From Gammaproteobacteria bacterium (lineage in GTDB: Bacteria; Pseudomonadota; Gammaproteobacteria; Steroidobacterales; Steroidobacteraceae): a DNA stretch of 12,652 nt. The stretch is from contig JASHUC010000136.1 of assembly GCA_030040235.1 (NCBI GenBank), positions 1 to 12,652 of the forward strand, in the 5' to 3' direction. The notes under the pieces are model-generated. The model had not been told where the DNA came from, made no database searches, and worked only from the letters and a program-made list of their open reading frames with translations. Shown here piece by piece: positions 1 through 6,604 of the stretch (positions are counted from its first letter, which is position 1; each line of letters begins with the position of its first letter). The translations under genes and the position numbers were made by a program.

Positions 1-478
1 CCGTGATGCGCACGGGACGGTCCGCAAAGACGAGCATGAGCCGCTCGTGGGTGTCGGCGTCGACCCAGTCGGTCGTACCGAGTGGCTCGATGCCCTCTGC
101 CTGCAGCACCGCGGGCGCGAGGCGTGCGATGCGCGCCTGCGCGGGTTGCGCCTTCAAGAAGTGCAGGCTGAAGTCGGTCGGCTCGAGCGAGCGCTCGAGA
201 TCGGAGAGGCTGCGCTCGAGATCGATCTCGAGCGTCAAATCGGGATTGAGCGTCACGTGGCAGAGATCACCGGTGCCCGGCGCGCCGTAGAGGTCACCGA
301 GAACGAACGGGCACCAGAGCCGGAACGCGCTGCGGGGTGGTGCCGGCGCCGGTGTCCTCAAATCGGATCTGAGAAAGACGAGCTTCGCGTGGATGATCTC
401 TGCGCTGCGCTCGGAGTGCGCTCCGCAGGCGGCGAGCAGCGCGAGCGCCGCGCAGGCGGCGAGGCGCGGGCAGATCAT
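1..478 (-). CDS. Putative lipoprotein, partial (3' end beyond the left window edge)
   Basis: The reading frame is open on the minus strand from ATG (478-476) to the window edge, about 159 codons with no stop. The N-terminus is a short lipoprotein signal: a basic residue (R5), an Ala/Leu core, then a lipobox L15-A16-A17-C18 followed by G19. The mature protein would therefore be lipid-anchored, facing the periplasm or outer membrane. After the signal comes a soluble region with Pro/Ala stretches, two further Cys residues (motifs LWCPF and DLCHV) and an acidic segment with LERSLSDLERSLEP. I do not recognise the family and assign no function. The ATG overlaps the TGA of the upstream transporter gene (ATGA, 4 bases), and a GGAG lies 6 bases before it, so the two are probably co-transcribed and translationally coupled. 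Signal and start are well supported; the role is unknown. Confidence 0.72.
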   Translation of the reverse strand, partial: MICPRLAACAALALLAACGAHSERSAEIIHAKLVFLRSDLRTPAPAPPRSAFRLWCPFVLGDLYGAPGTGDLCHVTLNPDLTLEIDLERSLSDLERSLEPTDFSLHFLKAQPAQARIARLAPAVLQAEGIEPLGTTDWVDADTHERLMLVFADRPVRIT

Positions 479-1410
479 TGGTCGCTCCGCGAGGCTATCG
501 CCACGTCCGCGGGGGGAGCCGCAACGCGCAGCTTTTCGGCGGCGGACCGGGCGTTCACCCACGCGTGCAGCGCGACCCCGCCGAGAACGACGGGCAGGCC
601 GACGAGCAGGGCCGGGGAGAACGTCTCGCCTCCGAGCCAGAAGCCGACGAGCAGCGCCACGGGTGGATTGACGTACGCGTAGGTCGCCGCGAGCGTCGGG
701 GAGACTCGCTCGACGACGTAGCGGAATGCGGAAAAGCCGATGAGCGAGCCGAAGACCACCAGGTAGCCCCACGCGAGCCATACGCGCGCCGGCTGACCGA
801 ACGACCAGCGCTCTCCCAGAGCGGCGCTCAGCGCCAGACCCACCAGTCCCGCGCAGATCATCTCAACGCCAAAGCCCATCGCACCGCGCGGGACGCTGAG
901 CCGGCGCGACAGCACGGTTCCGAGCGACCAGCTCGTCACTCCGAAGAGAACGATGAGCGCCCCCGTGGGACTCGCCTGAAGATCTCGGCCGAGCAGCATG
1001 ATCGCAGCGCCGCTACCGCCGATCGCGATCGCGAACCATTCCGCGCGCCGCGGCCAGTGGCCGAAAACTCCCGACCAGAGCGCGGTCGCGAGCGGCAGGA
1101 CGCTGCCGAGTGCGACGGTCGCGCCGGAGCTGATGCGGTGCTCGGCCCATGCGACGCTGCCGTTGCCCAGCACGAGGAACAAGAGGCCGAGCAGCGCGGC
1201 GTTGCGCCACTCGGGGAGCGCCGGCATGCGCCGTCCGCGCAGTACCTGCCACGCGATCAGCACGGCACCCGCCATGAGGAAGCGCGTGCCGACGAGAAAG
1301 AACGTGGGCAGGCCCTGGATGCAGACTTTGATGGCGAAGTAGGTGGTGCCCCACACGAGGTAGACCGTCGCGAGGCACGCGGCGACGGGCCACGCGAACG
1401 CCGGCCTCAC
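475..1410 (-). CDS. yedA: EamA/DMT-superfamily drug/metabolite exporter, YedA-like
   Basis: This is a multi-pass inner-membrane protein with about ten hydrophobic helices in two EamA repeats. The first repeat starts with WGTTYFAIK (about residues 20-28) and carries the family segment GNGSVAWAEHRISSG. The second ends with SPTLAATYAYVNPPVA followed by a Gly-rich helix. These match E. coli YedA as I remember it. Members export small metabolites or drugs; the substrate here cannot be predicted. I chose GTG at 1410 because GAAGG (1422-1418) sits 7 bases upstream and the resulting 311 residues are close to the roughly 306 of YedA. The longer frame from TTG at 1452 (325 residues) has no ribosome binding site. 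The C-terminal tail is hydrophilic. The stop overlaps the start of the lipoprotein gene by 4 bases. A long open frame on the opposite strand is a GC-driven shadow. Confidence 0.9.
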   Translation of the reverse strand: MRPAFAWPVAACLATVYLVWGTTYFAIKVCIQGLPTFFLVGTRFLMAGAVLIAWQVLRGRRMPALPEWRNAALLGLLFLVLGNGSVAWAEHRISSGATVALGSVLPLATALWSGVFGHWPRRAEWFAIAIGGSGAAIMLLGRDLQASPTGALIVLFGVTSWSLGTVLSRRLSVPRGAMGFGVEMICAGLVGLALSAALGERWSFGQPARVWLAWGYLVVFGSLIGFSAFRYVVERVSPTLAATYAYVNPPVALLVGFWLGGETFSPALLVGLPVVLGGVALHAWVNARSAAEKLRVAAPPADVAIASRSDQ

Positions 1411-1417
1411 GAGGGTG

Positions 1418-1422
1418 CCTTC
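1418..1422 (-). promoter_or_regulatory. Ribosome binding site deciding the exporter start
   Basis: GAAGG on the minus strand lies 7 bases before GTG 1410. The upstream alternative start (TTG 1452) has no purine-rich sequence in front of it, so this site favours the shorter protein. Confidence 0.55.
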
Positions 1423-1545
1423 AGCGCTCGACACGATGCAGATCCGCGGCAAGGAAGCGAACGAAGTTATCTCCGCGCAACCGCCCCGGCCCGCGAGGGC
1501 GTCCTCCCGGGGCCCGCGCCTGATCCGCAGCGCGTTGGCCGCGGC

Positions 1546-1611
1546 CTAGCTCGAGCAACTCGCGACGAGCAGGCCCCAGAACAGCAATAGGATGCAGCTT
1601 CTGATGAACAC
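1546..1611 (-). CDS. Possible very small lipoprotein (21 aa)
   Basis: On the minus strand, GTG at 1611 opens a 21-codon frame ending in TAG. Its product has a basic N-terminus (I3-R4), a strongly hydrophobic core (ILLLFWGLL) and a lipobox-like V-A-S-C followed by only two Ser residues. This resembles an entericidin-like mini-lipoprotein or a bare signal peptide. The start is weak: the only purine run upstream is GGGG at about 9 bases, and no in-frame ATG is present. It lies in the leader region of the exporter/lipoprotein transcript and could be a leader peptide. A hydrophobic stretch this short can arise by chance, so I rate it only as a candidate. Confidence 0.25.
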   Translation of the reverse strand: MFIRSCILLLFWGLLVASCSS

Positions 1612-1728
1612 GACGGCTACCCCAATCAGTAGACGGGGCCCGCGGCACTGGCGTTCCGCTCCGGATCATTACATTCCCGTCACGCCTCTGCCTCGACCGG
1701 TGCGGCGGTTACGGTCCGGCTATCACTC

Positions 1729-1752
1729 GAGCGCGCAGCACGCGGCGCGCTC
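1729..1752 (-). terminator. GC-rich hairpin at the 3' end of the DUF1810 gene
   Basis: GAGCGCGC (1729-1736) and GCGCGCTC (1745-1752) form a perfect 8-bp stem with an 8-base loop. The stem includes part of the DUF1810 stop codon. No T-run follows on the minus strand, so this is not a classical intrinsic terminator. It may slow polymerase or protect the 3' end of the transcript. Confidence 0.3.
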
Positions 1753-2203
1753 ATGAGTTCTCCTCCTCGAGCAGCTCCAGCGTCCTGGGATCGTACTCGC
1801 CGCCGTAGAACTTGCCGAGCGCCGCTTCAAACAGCGGCTCTCCGCCGCTCGCCACGGCGAACAGGGTGAGGCACGAGCGAAACTTCAAATCATCCGGAGA
1901 GCCGAGGATCTGCTGTGCGGTCCTTCCCTCGACGGCCTGCACCCGCTGCACACCGTCCCGCAGCCGCGGTCCGAGCAGCGGATGGCGCAGGTACGCACGC
2001 GCCTCCTCGAGCGATGAGATCGCGTAGTGCCGCGCCGCAGCACTCAGCCCGAGACCCCGAATCTGGGGAAAGACGAACCACATCCAATGGGTCGTCTTGT
2101 GGCCGCGATCGAGTTCGGCGCACACCTCGTCATATACGCGATCCTGCGCATCGACGAAGCGCTCGAGGCCGTACGGATCGCCCGTCGAGGTCAGCTCCGG
2201 CAT
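1751..2203 (-). CDS. DUF1810 family protein
   Basis: This 150-residue cytoplasmic protein has no signal peptide or membrane segment. It shows the DUF1810 signature along its whole length: near the N-terminus DPYGLERFVDAQ, then THWMWFVFPQIRGLG, ARHYAISSLEEARAYL, HPLLGPRL, a VEGRTAQQI motif, and SPDDLKFRSCLTLF near the C-terminus. Members are usually about 140-150 residues, so this copy is full length. The biochemical role of the family is not known to me. The gene is divergent from the DUF748 gene, with 41 bases between start codons. No Shine-Dalgarno sequence precedes ATG 2203. A -10-like TAACAT ends 6 bases before it, so a leaderless transcript is possible. The family call is firm; the function is open. 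Confidence 0.9.
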   Translation of the reverse strand: MPELTSTGDPYGLERFVDAQDRVYDEVCAELDRGHKTTHWMWFVFPQIRGLGLSAAARHYAISSLEEARAYLRHPLLGPRLRDGVQRVQAVEGRTAQQILGSPDDLKFRSCLTLFAVASGGEPLFEAALGKFYGGEYDPRTLELLEEENS

Positions 2204-2209
2204 ACGCGC

Positions 2210-2219
2210 ATGTTAGACT
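2210..2219. promoter_or_regulatory. Candidate overlapping divergent -10 elements (DUF1810 / DUF748)
   Basis: On the plus strand, TG-T-TAGACT (2211-2219) reads as an extended -10 with 4 of 6 consensus bases, placing a start of transcription about 20 bases before the DUF748 GTG. On the minus strand the same bases read TAACAT (2215-2210), with 4 of 6, ending 6 bases before the DUF1810 ATG. No good -35 is seen for either. This comes from reading the sequence only. Confidence 0.3.
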
Positions 2220-2228
2220 CTCTCTCCC

Positions 2229-2234
2229 AAGGGG
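2229..2234 (+). promoter_or_regulatory. Ribosome binding site deciding the DUF748 start
   Basis: AAGGGG lies 10 bases before GTG 2245, slightly longer than the usual spacing. It is the only purine-rich stretch near the start of the hydrophobic N-terminus. It argues against the much longer upstream frame (from 1915), which would run antisense through the DUF1810 gene. Confidence 0.5.
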
Positions 2235-2244
2235 TATCGCGGCC

Positions 2245-5200
2245 GTGCTGCTCCCATCCAGACCGCCCTGGATCAAGCGCGTTCTCATCGCCACGGTGGC
2301 TCTCGCCGTCCTCGTCGGCGTGTATGCGGCAGCCGGCTTTCTCGGCGTGCCGCACTGGCTGCGCGAAGGCAGCGCCGATTACGTGCGCACGCATTATCAA
2401 CGCACCCTCGCCCTCGGCGAGATTCACTTCAACCCCTTCACCCTGACGCTCGACGTTCGGGACATCTCCTTGCCGGACGCGGACACGACGCCCATGCTGG
2501 GCGCACACGAACTGCGCGTTCAGCTCGCCGTCGCGAGCCTGTGGCGACGCGCCGCGAGCTTCCGCGAGATCGTCCTCGACGGGCCGTTTGCGCGCGTGCT
2601 CGTCCGCCCCGACGGCACGCTCAATCTCAGCGATCTCGAGAAGGCTCTACCCAGCGCTCCTGCGAGCCCCTCCCCCCCTGCCCCAGCGCGACCGATGCGC
2701 CTCACCATCGACCGGCTCTCCGTGACGAACGGCCGCGCGGCTTACGAGGACCGCTCACGTCCGACGCCGTTCCGGACCGAGCTGGTGCCGATCAGCTTCG
2801 ATCTGCGTGACTTCAGCACGATCGGAACCGCGGCGAACGACTACGCGCTCGATTTCGCAACGCCCCTGGGCGAGCACTTCCACTGGGAGGGGACGCTCGG
2901 GGTTCAGCCGATCAGCTCCCATGGCCGGTTCCGCATCGATGCGCTGCGGGTGCATACGCTCTGGAGCTATCTGAGCGAGGCGCTGCATTTCGAGGTCTCC
3001 TCGGGGACGGTCGCGCTGCAGGGCGACTATTCATTCGCCGCAGGGACCCCCGGGGATCTGCGCGTCAACCTCGATCATCTCGCCGTGAGCGATCTGGGGC
3101 TTCGAGCGCGCAACGCGACCGCCGATGACATCCATCTGGGGTTGATCGAGGTCCGGCAGACGCAGCTCGACCTGGGCCGCCACTCGATCGCCGTCGGAGC
3201 GGTCCGCGTGGCGGGTGGCAAGCTCCAGGCCTGGCTGAGCCGCGATGGGACGCTGAGTCTCACCGCGCTGATGCCCACGAGCGCCGCACCGCCGCACCCC
3301 GCACCGCCGCACCCCGCCTCGCCGGCGCCGCCGCGCCCACCGGATTCAAGCACCGCCGGTACGGCCCCCGCGAGCGCCCCCTGGTCCTTTGCCGCACCCG
3401 ACATCGCCGTCACGGGTCTCGATGTGCACGCGGAAGATCGCAGCGTCGAGCCCACAGCGGTCCTCGATGTCGACCACATCGAGGTGCACGTGCGCGGCTT
3501 TCACTCCCCGGGTGATGCGCCGCTCTCCGTATCGGTCGGCGCCGACATCAATCGCTCCGGCCGGCTGGACGTCCAGGCCTCCTATACGCTCGGATCGGCA
3601 GTCGCGCATGCGGTGCTCAAGCTCACGGGAATCGATCTGACGGCGCTCCAACCCTATGTGGCGCAGCGCTCGCAGCTCAATCTGCTCTCGGGGCGCCTGA
3701 CGAGCACGCTCACCGTCGACCGGAGCGCGGACGGGGCTCTCGCGGCGGGGGGCGATGTGAGCGTCACGCGGCTGCGTACCGTGGATCAGCAGTTGCGGCA
3801 GGACTTCGTGCGGTGGGACCGGCTCAGCCTCCAAGGCATCCGGTACCAGTCACGGCCCGCTGCGTTCAGCATTGCTGAGATTATTGCCGACCGGCCGTAC
3901 GCGCGTGTGATCGTTGCGGCGAACCGCAGCCTCAATATTCGTGAAGCGCTCTCGCCCGCGCCCGCGGCGGGTGGTGCGCGCCCCGCGGCTCAACGGCCCG
4001 GCGCAGGATTGCAGAAGACCGGGATGCACGCGCGCGTGGCGCACGCGACACCGGCGCCCGCGAGCGCGTCCTCCATGCCGATCTCCATCGGCCGGGTGAG
4101 AATTTCGAACGCATCCGCCCGCTACACCGACCTCTGGATCCAGCCACACTTCACGCTCGCGATTTCCGACCTCTCGGGCAACATCAGCGGGATGTCCTCC
4201 AATCCCCACTCGCGCGCCAAGATCCAGCTCAACGGCAAGGTCGATCGCTACGCGCCGATCGCGATCTCGGGCGAGGTCAACCTGCTCGCGGCGCAGGCCT
4301 ACACGGACATGAAGATGAGCTTTCAGGGTGTCGAGCTCACGACGGCGACGCCCTACTCGGCCCACTTCGCCGGCTACAAGATCGAGAAGGGCAAGATCTC
4401 GGCCGACATCACCTATCACATCGAGAATGGCCGCCTGACCGCCAACCACCACATCGTGATCGATCAGTTGCAGCTCGGGGATCGGGTGCAGAGCGCCGAT
4501 GCGATCAAGCTGCCCTTGAAGCTCGCCGTCGCGTTGCTCAAGGACCGCAATGGCGTCATCGACCTCGGACTGCCGGTCACGGGCAGTCTCAGCGATCCGC
4601 AGTTCCGTCTGGGGCCGCTCATCTGGAAGGTCGTCCTGAACGTCCTGGCCAAGGCTGCGACGGCTCCCTTCGAGTTTCTGGGAAAGCTGTTCGGCGGCGG
4701 TCCGGAGATGAAATTCATCGACTTCGATGCCGGCAGCTCGAGTCTCGATGCTTCCGACCAGCAACGCCTCACCGCGATCACGAAGGCGCTCCAGGCGCGT
4801 CTGAACCTCGAGCTCGATGTGCCGAGCGCTTACGTGCCCGAGCTCGACCGCAGCGCGCTCGGGCGGCAGGAGCTCGAGCAGAAGCTCCTCGCATTGCGCG
4901 CCCGCGAGGCTGCCCCGCATCAGCGCGAGGGCCGAGCGCCGGCCGCGCCCGAGGCAGCGACTCCCCCCGCCACGCCGCAGGAACAGTTCCAGTTGCTGAT
5001 CGGCGAATACCGCGCCGAGCTCGGCGCGAAAACGACGCTACCGACCGAGACCCAAGCCGTGCTGGCCGCCCGCAAGAAAGCCAAAAAGGGATCCGAGGCC
5101 CCATCGCTCGATGCTGCGATCGCCGAATTGCAAGCGGCGCTGCTCGCACGCATCAAAGTTTCCGACGATGATCTCGCGGCGCTCGGCCGGCGCCGCGCCC

Positions 5201-5322
5201 GAGCGATTCAGGATCTGCTGCTCGGGCAGGGGAAGATCCCGCCGGCGCGGCTCTTCGTGCTCAATACCGCCCCGACGGCGGCGGCCGGCGGGCGCGTGCG
5301 CCTGGAGCTCGGTCTGAAATAA
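2245..5322 (+). CDS. DUF748 family (AsmA-like) envelope protein with OmpA-like C-terminal segment
   Basis: This 1025-residue protein starts at GTG 2245. A short basic N-terminus (WIKR) and one hydrophobic helix (about residues 13-34) anchor it in the inner membrane, with the rest in the periplasm. The body shows AsmA-like beta-rich repeats (for example HFNPFTLTLDVRDISLPD and RLTIDRLSVTNGRAAYEDRS), joined by Pro/Ala linkers at about 137-151, 345-380 and 570-612. The DUF748 core ends at about 765-818 with LKDRNGVIDLGLPVTGSL and an IWKVVLNVL helix. From about 822, FDAGSSSLDASDQQRL and a terminal RRRARAIQDLLLGQGKIP resemble two halves of an OmpA-type peptidoglycan-binding fold separated by a charged insert. 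AsmA-like proteins are linked to lipid movement between membranes; that role here is inference. The 3' end faces the desaturase gene, 18 bases away. Confidence 0.85.
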   Translation: MLLPSRPPWIKRVLIATVALAVLVGVYAAAGFLGVPHWLREGSADYVRTHYQRTLALGEIHFNPFTLTLDVRDISLPDADTTPMLGAHELRVQLAVASLWRRAASFREIVLDGPFARVLVRPDGTLNLSDLEKALPSAPASPSPPAPARPMRLTIDRLSVTNGRAAYEDRSRPTPFRTELVPISFDLRDFSTIGTAANDYALDFATPLGEHFHWEGTLGVQPISSHGRFRIDALRVHTLWSYLSEALHFEVSSGTVALQGDYSFAAGTPGDLRVNLDHLAVSDLGLRARNATADDIHLGLIEVRQTQLDLGRHSIAVGAVRVAGGKLQAWLSRDGTLSLTALMPTSAAPPHPAPPHPASPAPPRPPDSSTAGTAPASAPWSFAAPDIAVTGLDVHAEDRSVEPTAVLDVDHIEVHVRGFHSPGDAPLSVSVGADINRSGRLDVQASYTLGSAVAHAVLKLTGIDLTALQPYVAQRSQLNLLSGRLTSTLTVDRSADGALAAGGDVSVTRLRTVDQQLRQDFVRWDRLSLQGIRYQSRPAAFSIAEIIADRPYARVIVAANRSLNIREALSPAPAAGGARPAAQRPGAGLQKTGMHARVAHATPAPASASSMPISIGRVRISNASARYTDLWIQPHFTLAISDLSGNISGMSSNPHSRAKIQLNGKVDRYAPIAISGEVNLLAAQAYTDMKMSFQGVELTTATPYSAHFAGYKIEKGKISADITYHIENGRLTANHHIVIDQLQLGDRVQSADAIKLPLKLAVALLKDRNGVIDLGLPVTGSLSDPQFRLGPLIWKVVLNVLAKAATAPFEFLGKLFGGGPEMKFIDFDAGSSSLDASDQQRLTAITKALQARLNLELDVPSAYVPELDRSALGRQELEQKLLALRAREAAPHQREGRAPAAPEAATPPATPQEQFQLLIGEYRAELGAKTTLPTETQAVLAARKKAKKGSEAPSLDAAIAELQAALLARIKVSDDDLAALGRRRARAIQDLLLGQGKIPPARLFVLNTAPTAAAGGRVRLELGLK
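3286..3315 (+). repeat. 15-bp perfect tandem repeat in a Pro-rich linker
   Basis: The unit GCACCGCCGCACCCC occurs twice head to tail and encodes APPHP-APPHP inside the second linker of the DUF748 protein. The unit is a multiple of three, so gain or loss of a copy would change linker length without breaking the frame. Confidence 0.85.
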
Positions 5323-5337
5323 TGGGGATAAACGGCT

Positions 5338-5359
5338 CGGTCAGGCGGACGCCGGACCG
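5338..5359. terminator. Weak hairpin between the convergent DUF748 and desaturase genes
   Basis: CGGTC (5338-5342) pairs with GACCG (5355-5359), with an inner GGC/GCC pair and a GGAC loop. It overlaps the stop codon of the desaturase. The plus-strand side has no T-run; the minus-strand side is followed shortly by TTTAT. It could end both transcripts inefficiently. Only 18 bases separate the two stop codons, so some overlap of the 3' ends of the RNAs is expected. Confidence 0.25.
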
Positions 5360-6516
5360 TAGCTGCGCACGCGTTGCGCGAACTCGCGCAGTGCCTGGAT
5401 TCCGCTCGCCTCAGCCTGGGCGCACCACTCGCGAAGCTGGGCCACCGCGTGGCTCGGGTTGACCTGACCGTCGTTCCAGAGCTGCTGCAGACGGTCGCGG
5501 AACTCCACCACCGCGCGCAGCGCCTCGTGCTGATCAAGCGCGGCATGCAGGCGGCGCAGGCCCTCTTCCCCGAGAAGCTTCGGATGCCGCACGAGCAGCG
5601 TCGAGAGCTGCGAGGCCTTGCCCGCCGCACCGCGCGCGAGCTCCTGGCACACGGGCCGCACCACGCGCCGGCCGTAGTCGCGCAGGACGTGCATACGATT
5701 CACGAAGAGCACCTGAACGGTCGCCGCATCGAGCGTCTGCCGGCCCTCGAGGCGTCGCAACCGCGGAGCGACCCACTTCACGCGCGCGAGTCCGAGCGCG
5801 CTGAAGAGCTGCACGAAGACCCAGCCGACATCGACCTCCCAGCGCTGCACGGAGAAGCGCGCGGAGCGCGGGAACGCATGATGGTTGTTGTGCAGCTCCT
5901 CCCCGGCGATGAGCAGTCCCCACGGGACGATGTTGGTTGCGGCCGAGTCGGTCTCGAAGCTGCGATAGCCGACCGCATGGCCCATGCCGTTGATGATTCC
6001 GGCGGCGCAGAAGGGCTGCGCGGCGATGTGCACGGCGACCATGATGATCCCCGGCACCCCGAACAGCACGAGCTCTCCCACCACGAAGAACAGGAGGCCA
6101 AGCGAGGGAAAGCGGCTGTAGAGATGACGCTCGATCCAGTCATCGGGAGTGCCGCGCCCGTAGTGGTCCTGCAGCACCGGATCGCGCGCCGCCGCGACGT
6201 AGAGCTCATAGCCCTTCAGCATCACGTGACGCAGCCCGTTGAGAACCGGGCTGTGCGGATCACCCTCGCGATCGGCGAACACGTGATGCTTGCGATGAAC
6301 GGCTACCCATTGCTTGGTGACCGTTCCAGAGCTCAACCAGAGCCAGAATCGGAACAGGTGCCTGAGCACCGGATGCAGCACGAGCGCGTCGTGAGCCTGC
6401 TCACGGTGCAGGAACAGCGTGATGCCGAGAAACATCAGCTGAATGAACAGGAAGGTGATGAGCGCGTAGCCCCACCAGGGGAGCGGAGCCAGGCCGTAGA
6501 GCAGATCGGTACTCAT
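5341..6516 (-). CDS. desA: Membrane fatty acid desaturase, DesA-like delta-9 type
   Basis: This 391-residue integral membrane di-iron enzyme would introduce a cis double bond into acyl chains using O2. The three histidine boxes are present and well spaced: HREQAH (37-42), HRKHH (74-78) and HNNHH (209-213). The extra metal-binding NGMGH lies at 176-180. Hydrophobic helices flank the boxes (about 15-35, 50-64, 138-160 and 160-180). After the catalytic domain comes a helical C-terminal tail of about 130 residues ending in QAEASGIQALREFAQR, typical of Pseudomonas-type DesA proteins that act on phospholipid or acyl-CoA chains. Which carrier is used cannot be told from the sequence. GAGG lies 3 bases before ATG 6516. 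The gene is 88 bases downstream of the quinone oxidoreductase gene on the same strand and probably has its own promoter. A perfect palindrome in the leader suggests repressor control. Fold and reaction class are secure; the gene name is by resemblance. Confidence 0.92.
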   Translation of the reverse strand: MSTDLLYGLAPLPWWGYALITFLFIQLMFLGITLFLHREQAHDALVLHPVLRHLFRFWLWLSSGTVTKQWVAVHRKHHVFADREGDPHSPVLNGLRHVMLKGYELYVAAARDPVLQDHYGRGTPDDWIERHLYSRFPSLGLLFFVVGELVLFGVPGIIMVAVHIAAQPFCAAGIINGMGHAVGYRSFETDSAATNIVPWGLLIAGEELHNNHHAFPRSARFSVQRWEVDVGWVFVQLFSALGLARVKWVAPRLRRLEGRQTLDAATVQVLFVNRMHVLRDYGRRVVRPVCQELARGAAGKASQLSTLLVRHPKLLGEEGLRRLHAALDQHEALRAVVEFRDRLQQLWNDGQVNPSHAVAQLREWCAQAEASGIQALREFAQRVRSYGPASA

Positions 6517-6526
6517 GCGCCTCGTC

Positions 6527-6542
6527 AGGGCCGTACGGCCCT
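6527..6542. promoter_or_regulatory. 16-bp perfect palindrome in the desaturase leader, candidate operator
   Basis: AGGGCCGTACGGCCCT is identical to its reverse complement and lies 10 bases upstream of the desaturase ATG. Desaturase genes in gammaproteobacteria are often controlled by TetR-type regulators (DesT, FabR) that bind palindromes, but this sequence is not one of their known sites as far as I recall. It could also form an RNA hairpin that affects translation. Further upstream on the minus strand a weak -10 (TATTCT) can be seen at about 6575-6580, without a clear -35. Confidence 0.4.
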
Positions 6543-6604
6543 CTGTTGGAGACCACCCCTTCCGACGGACGCGAAGAATACAGCGAAAGGGTACGGAAAA
6601 CGAA

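Larger units (their letters stand above)
1411..1750. other. Gene-poor intergenic stretch between the exporter and the DUF1810 gene
   Basis: About 340 bases without a convincing gene of ordinary length. It must hold the promoter of the leftward exporter/lipoprotein pair, but I could not single out a good -35/-10 pair. An 82-codon open frame on the minus strand (1421-1669) is rich in Arg, Pro and Gly, has no recognisable motif and overlaps the exporter start, so I treat it as spurious. The only coding candidate is the 21-codon lipoprotein-like frame at 1546-1611. A GC-rich hairpin sits at the right end, next to the DUF1810 stop codon. Confidence 0.5.

Noticed and set aside
1016..1036. GATCGCGATCGCG cluster resembling a HIP1-type palindrome
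   Set aside because: Only one such cluster; it is within the exporter coding region and explained by codon choice at high GC.
478..1590. A 370-codon plus-strand frame opposite the exporter gene
   Set aside because: Antisense shadow with Arg/Glu/Ala-rich sequence and no domain; the minus strand encodes a clear EamA transporter.
1421..1669. An 82-codon minus-strand frame upstream of the exporter
   Set aside because: Arg/Gly/Pro-rich composition with no motif; it overlaps the exporter start and competes with the small lipoprotein-like frame.
1915..2244. A longer N-terminus for the DUF748 protein
   Set aside because: It would lie antisense within the DUF1810 gene and add an Arg/Ser-rich stretch before the membrane anchor; GTG 2245 has a ribosome binding site and a sensible N-terminus.
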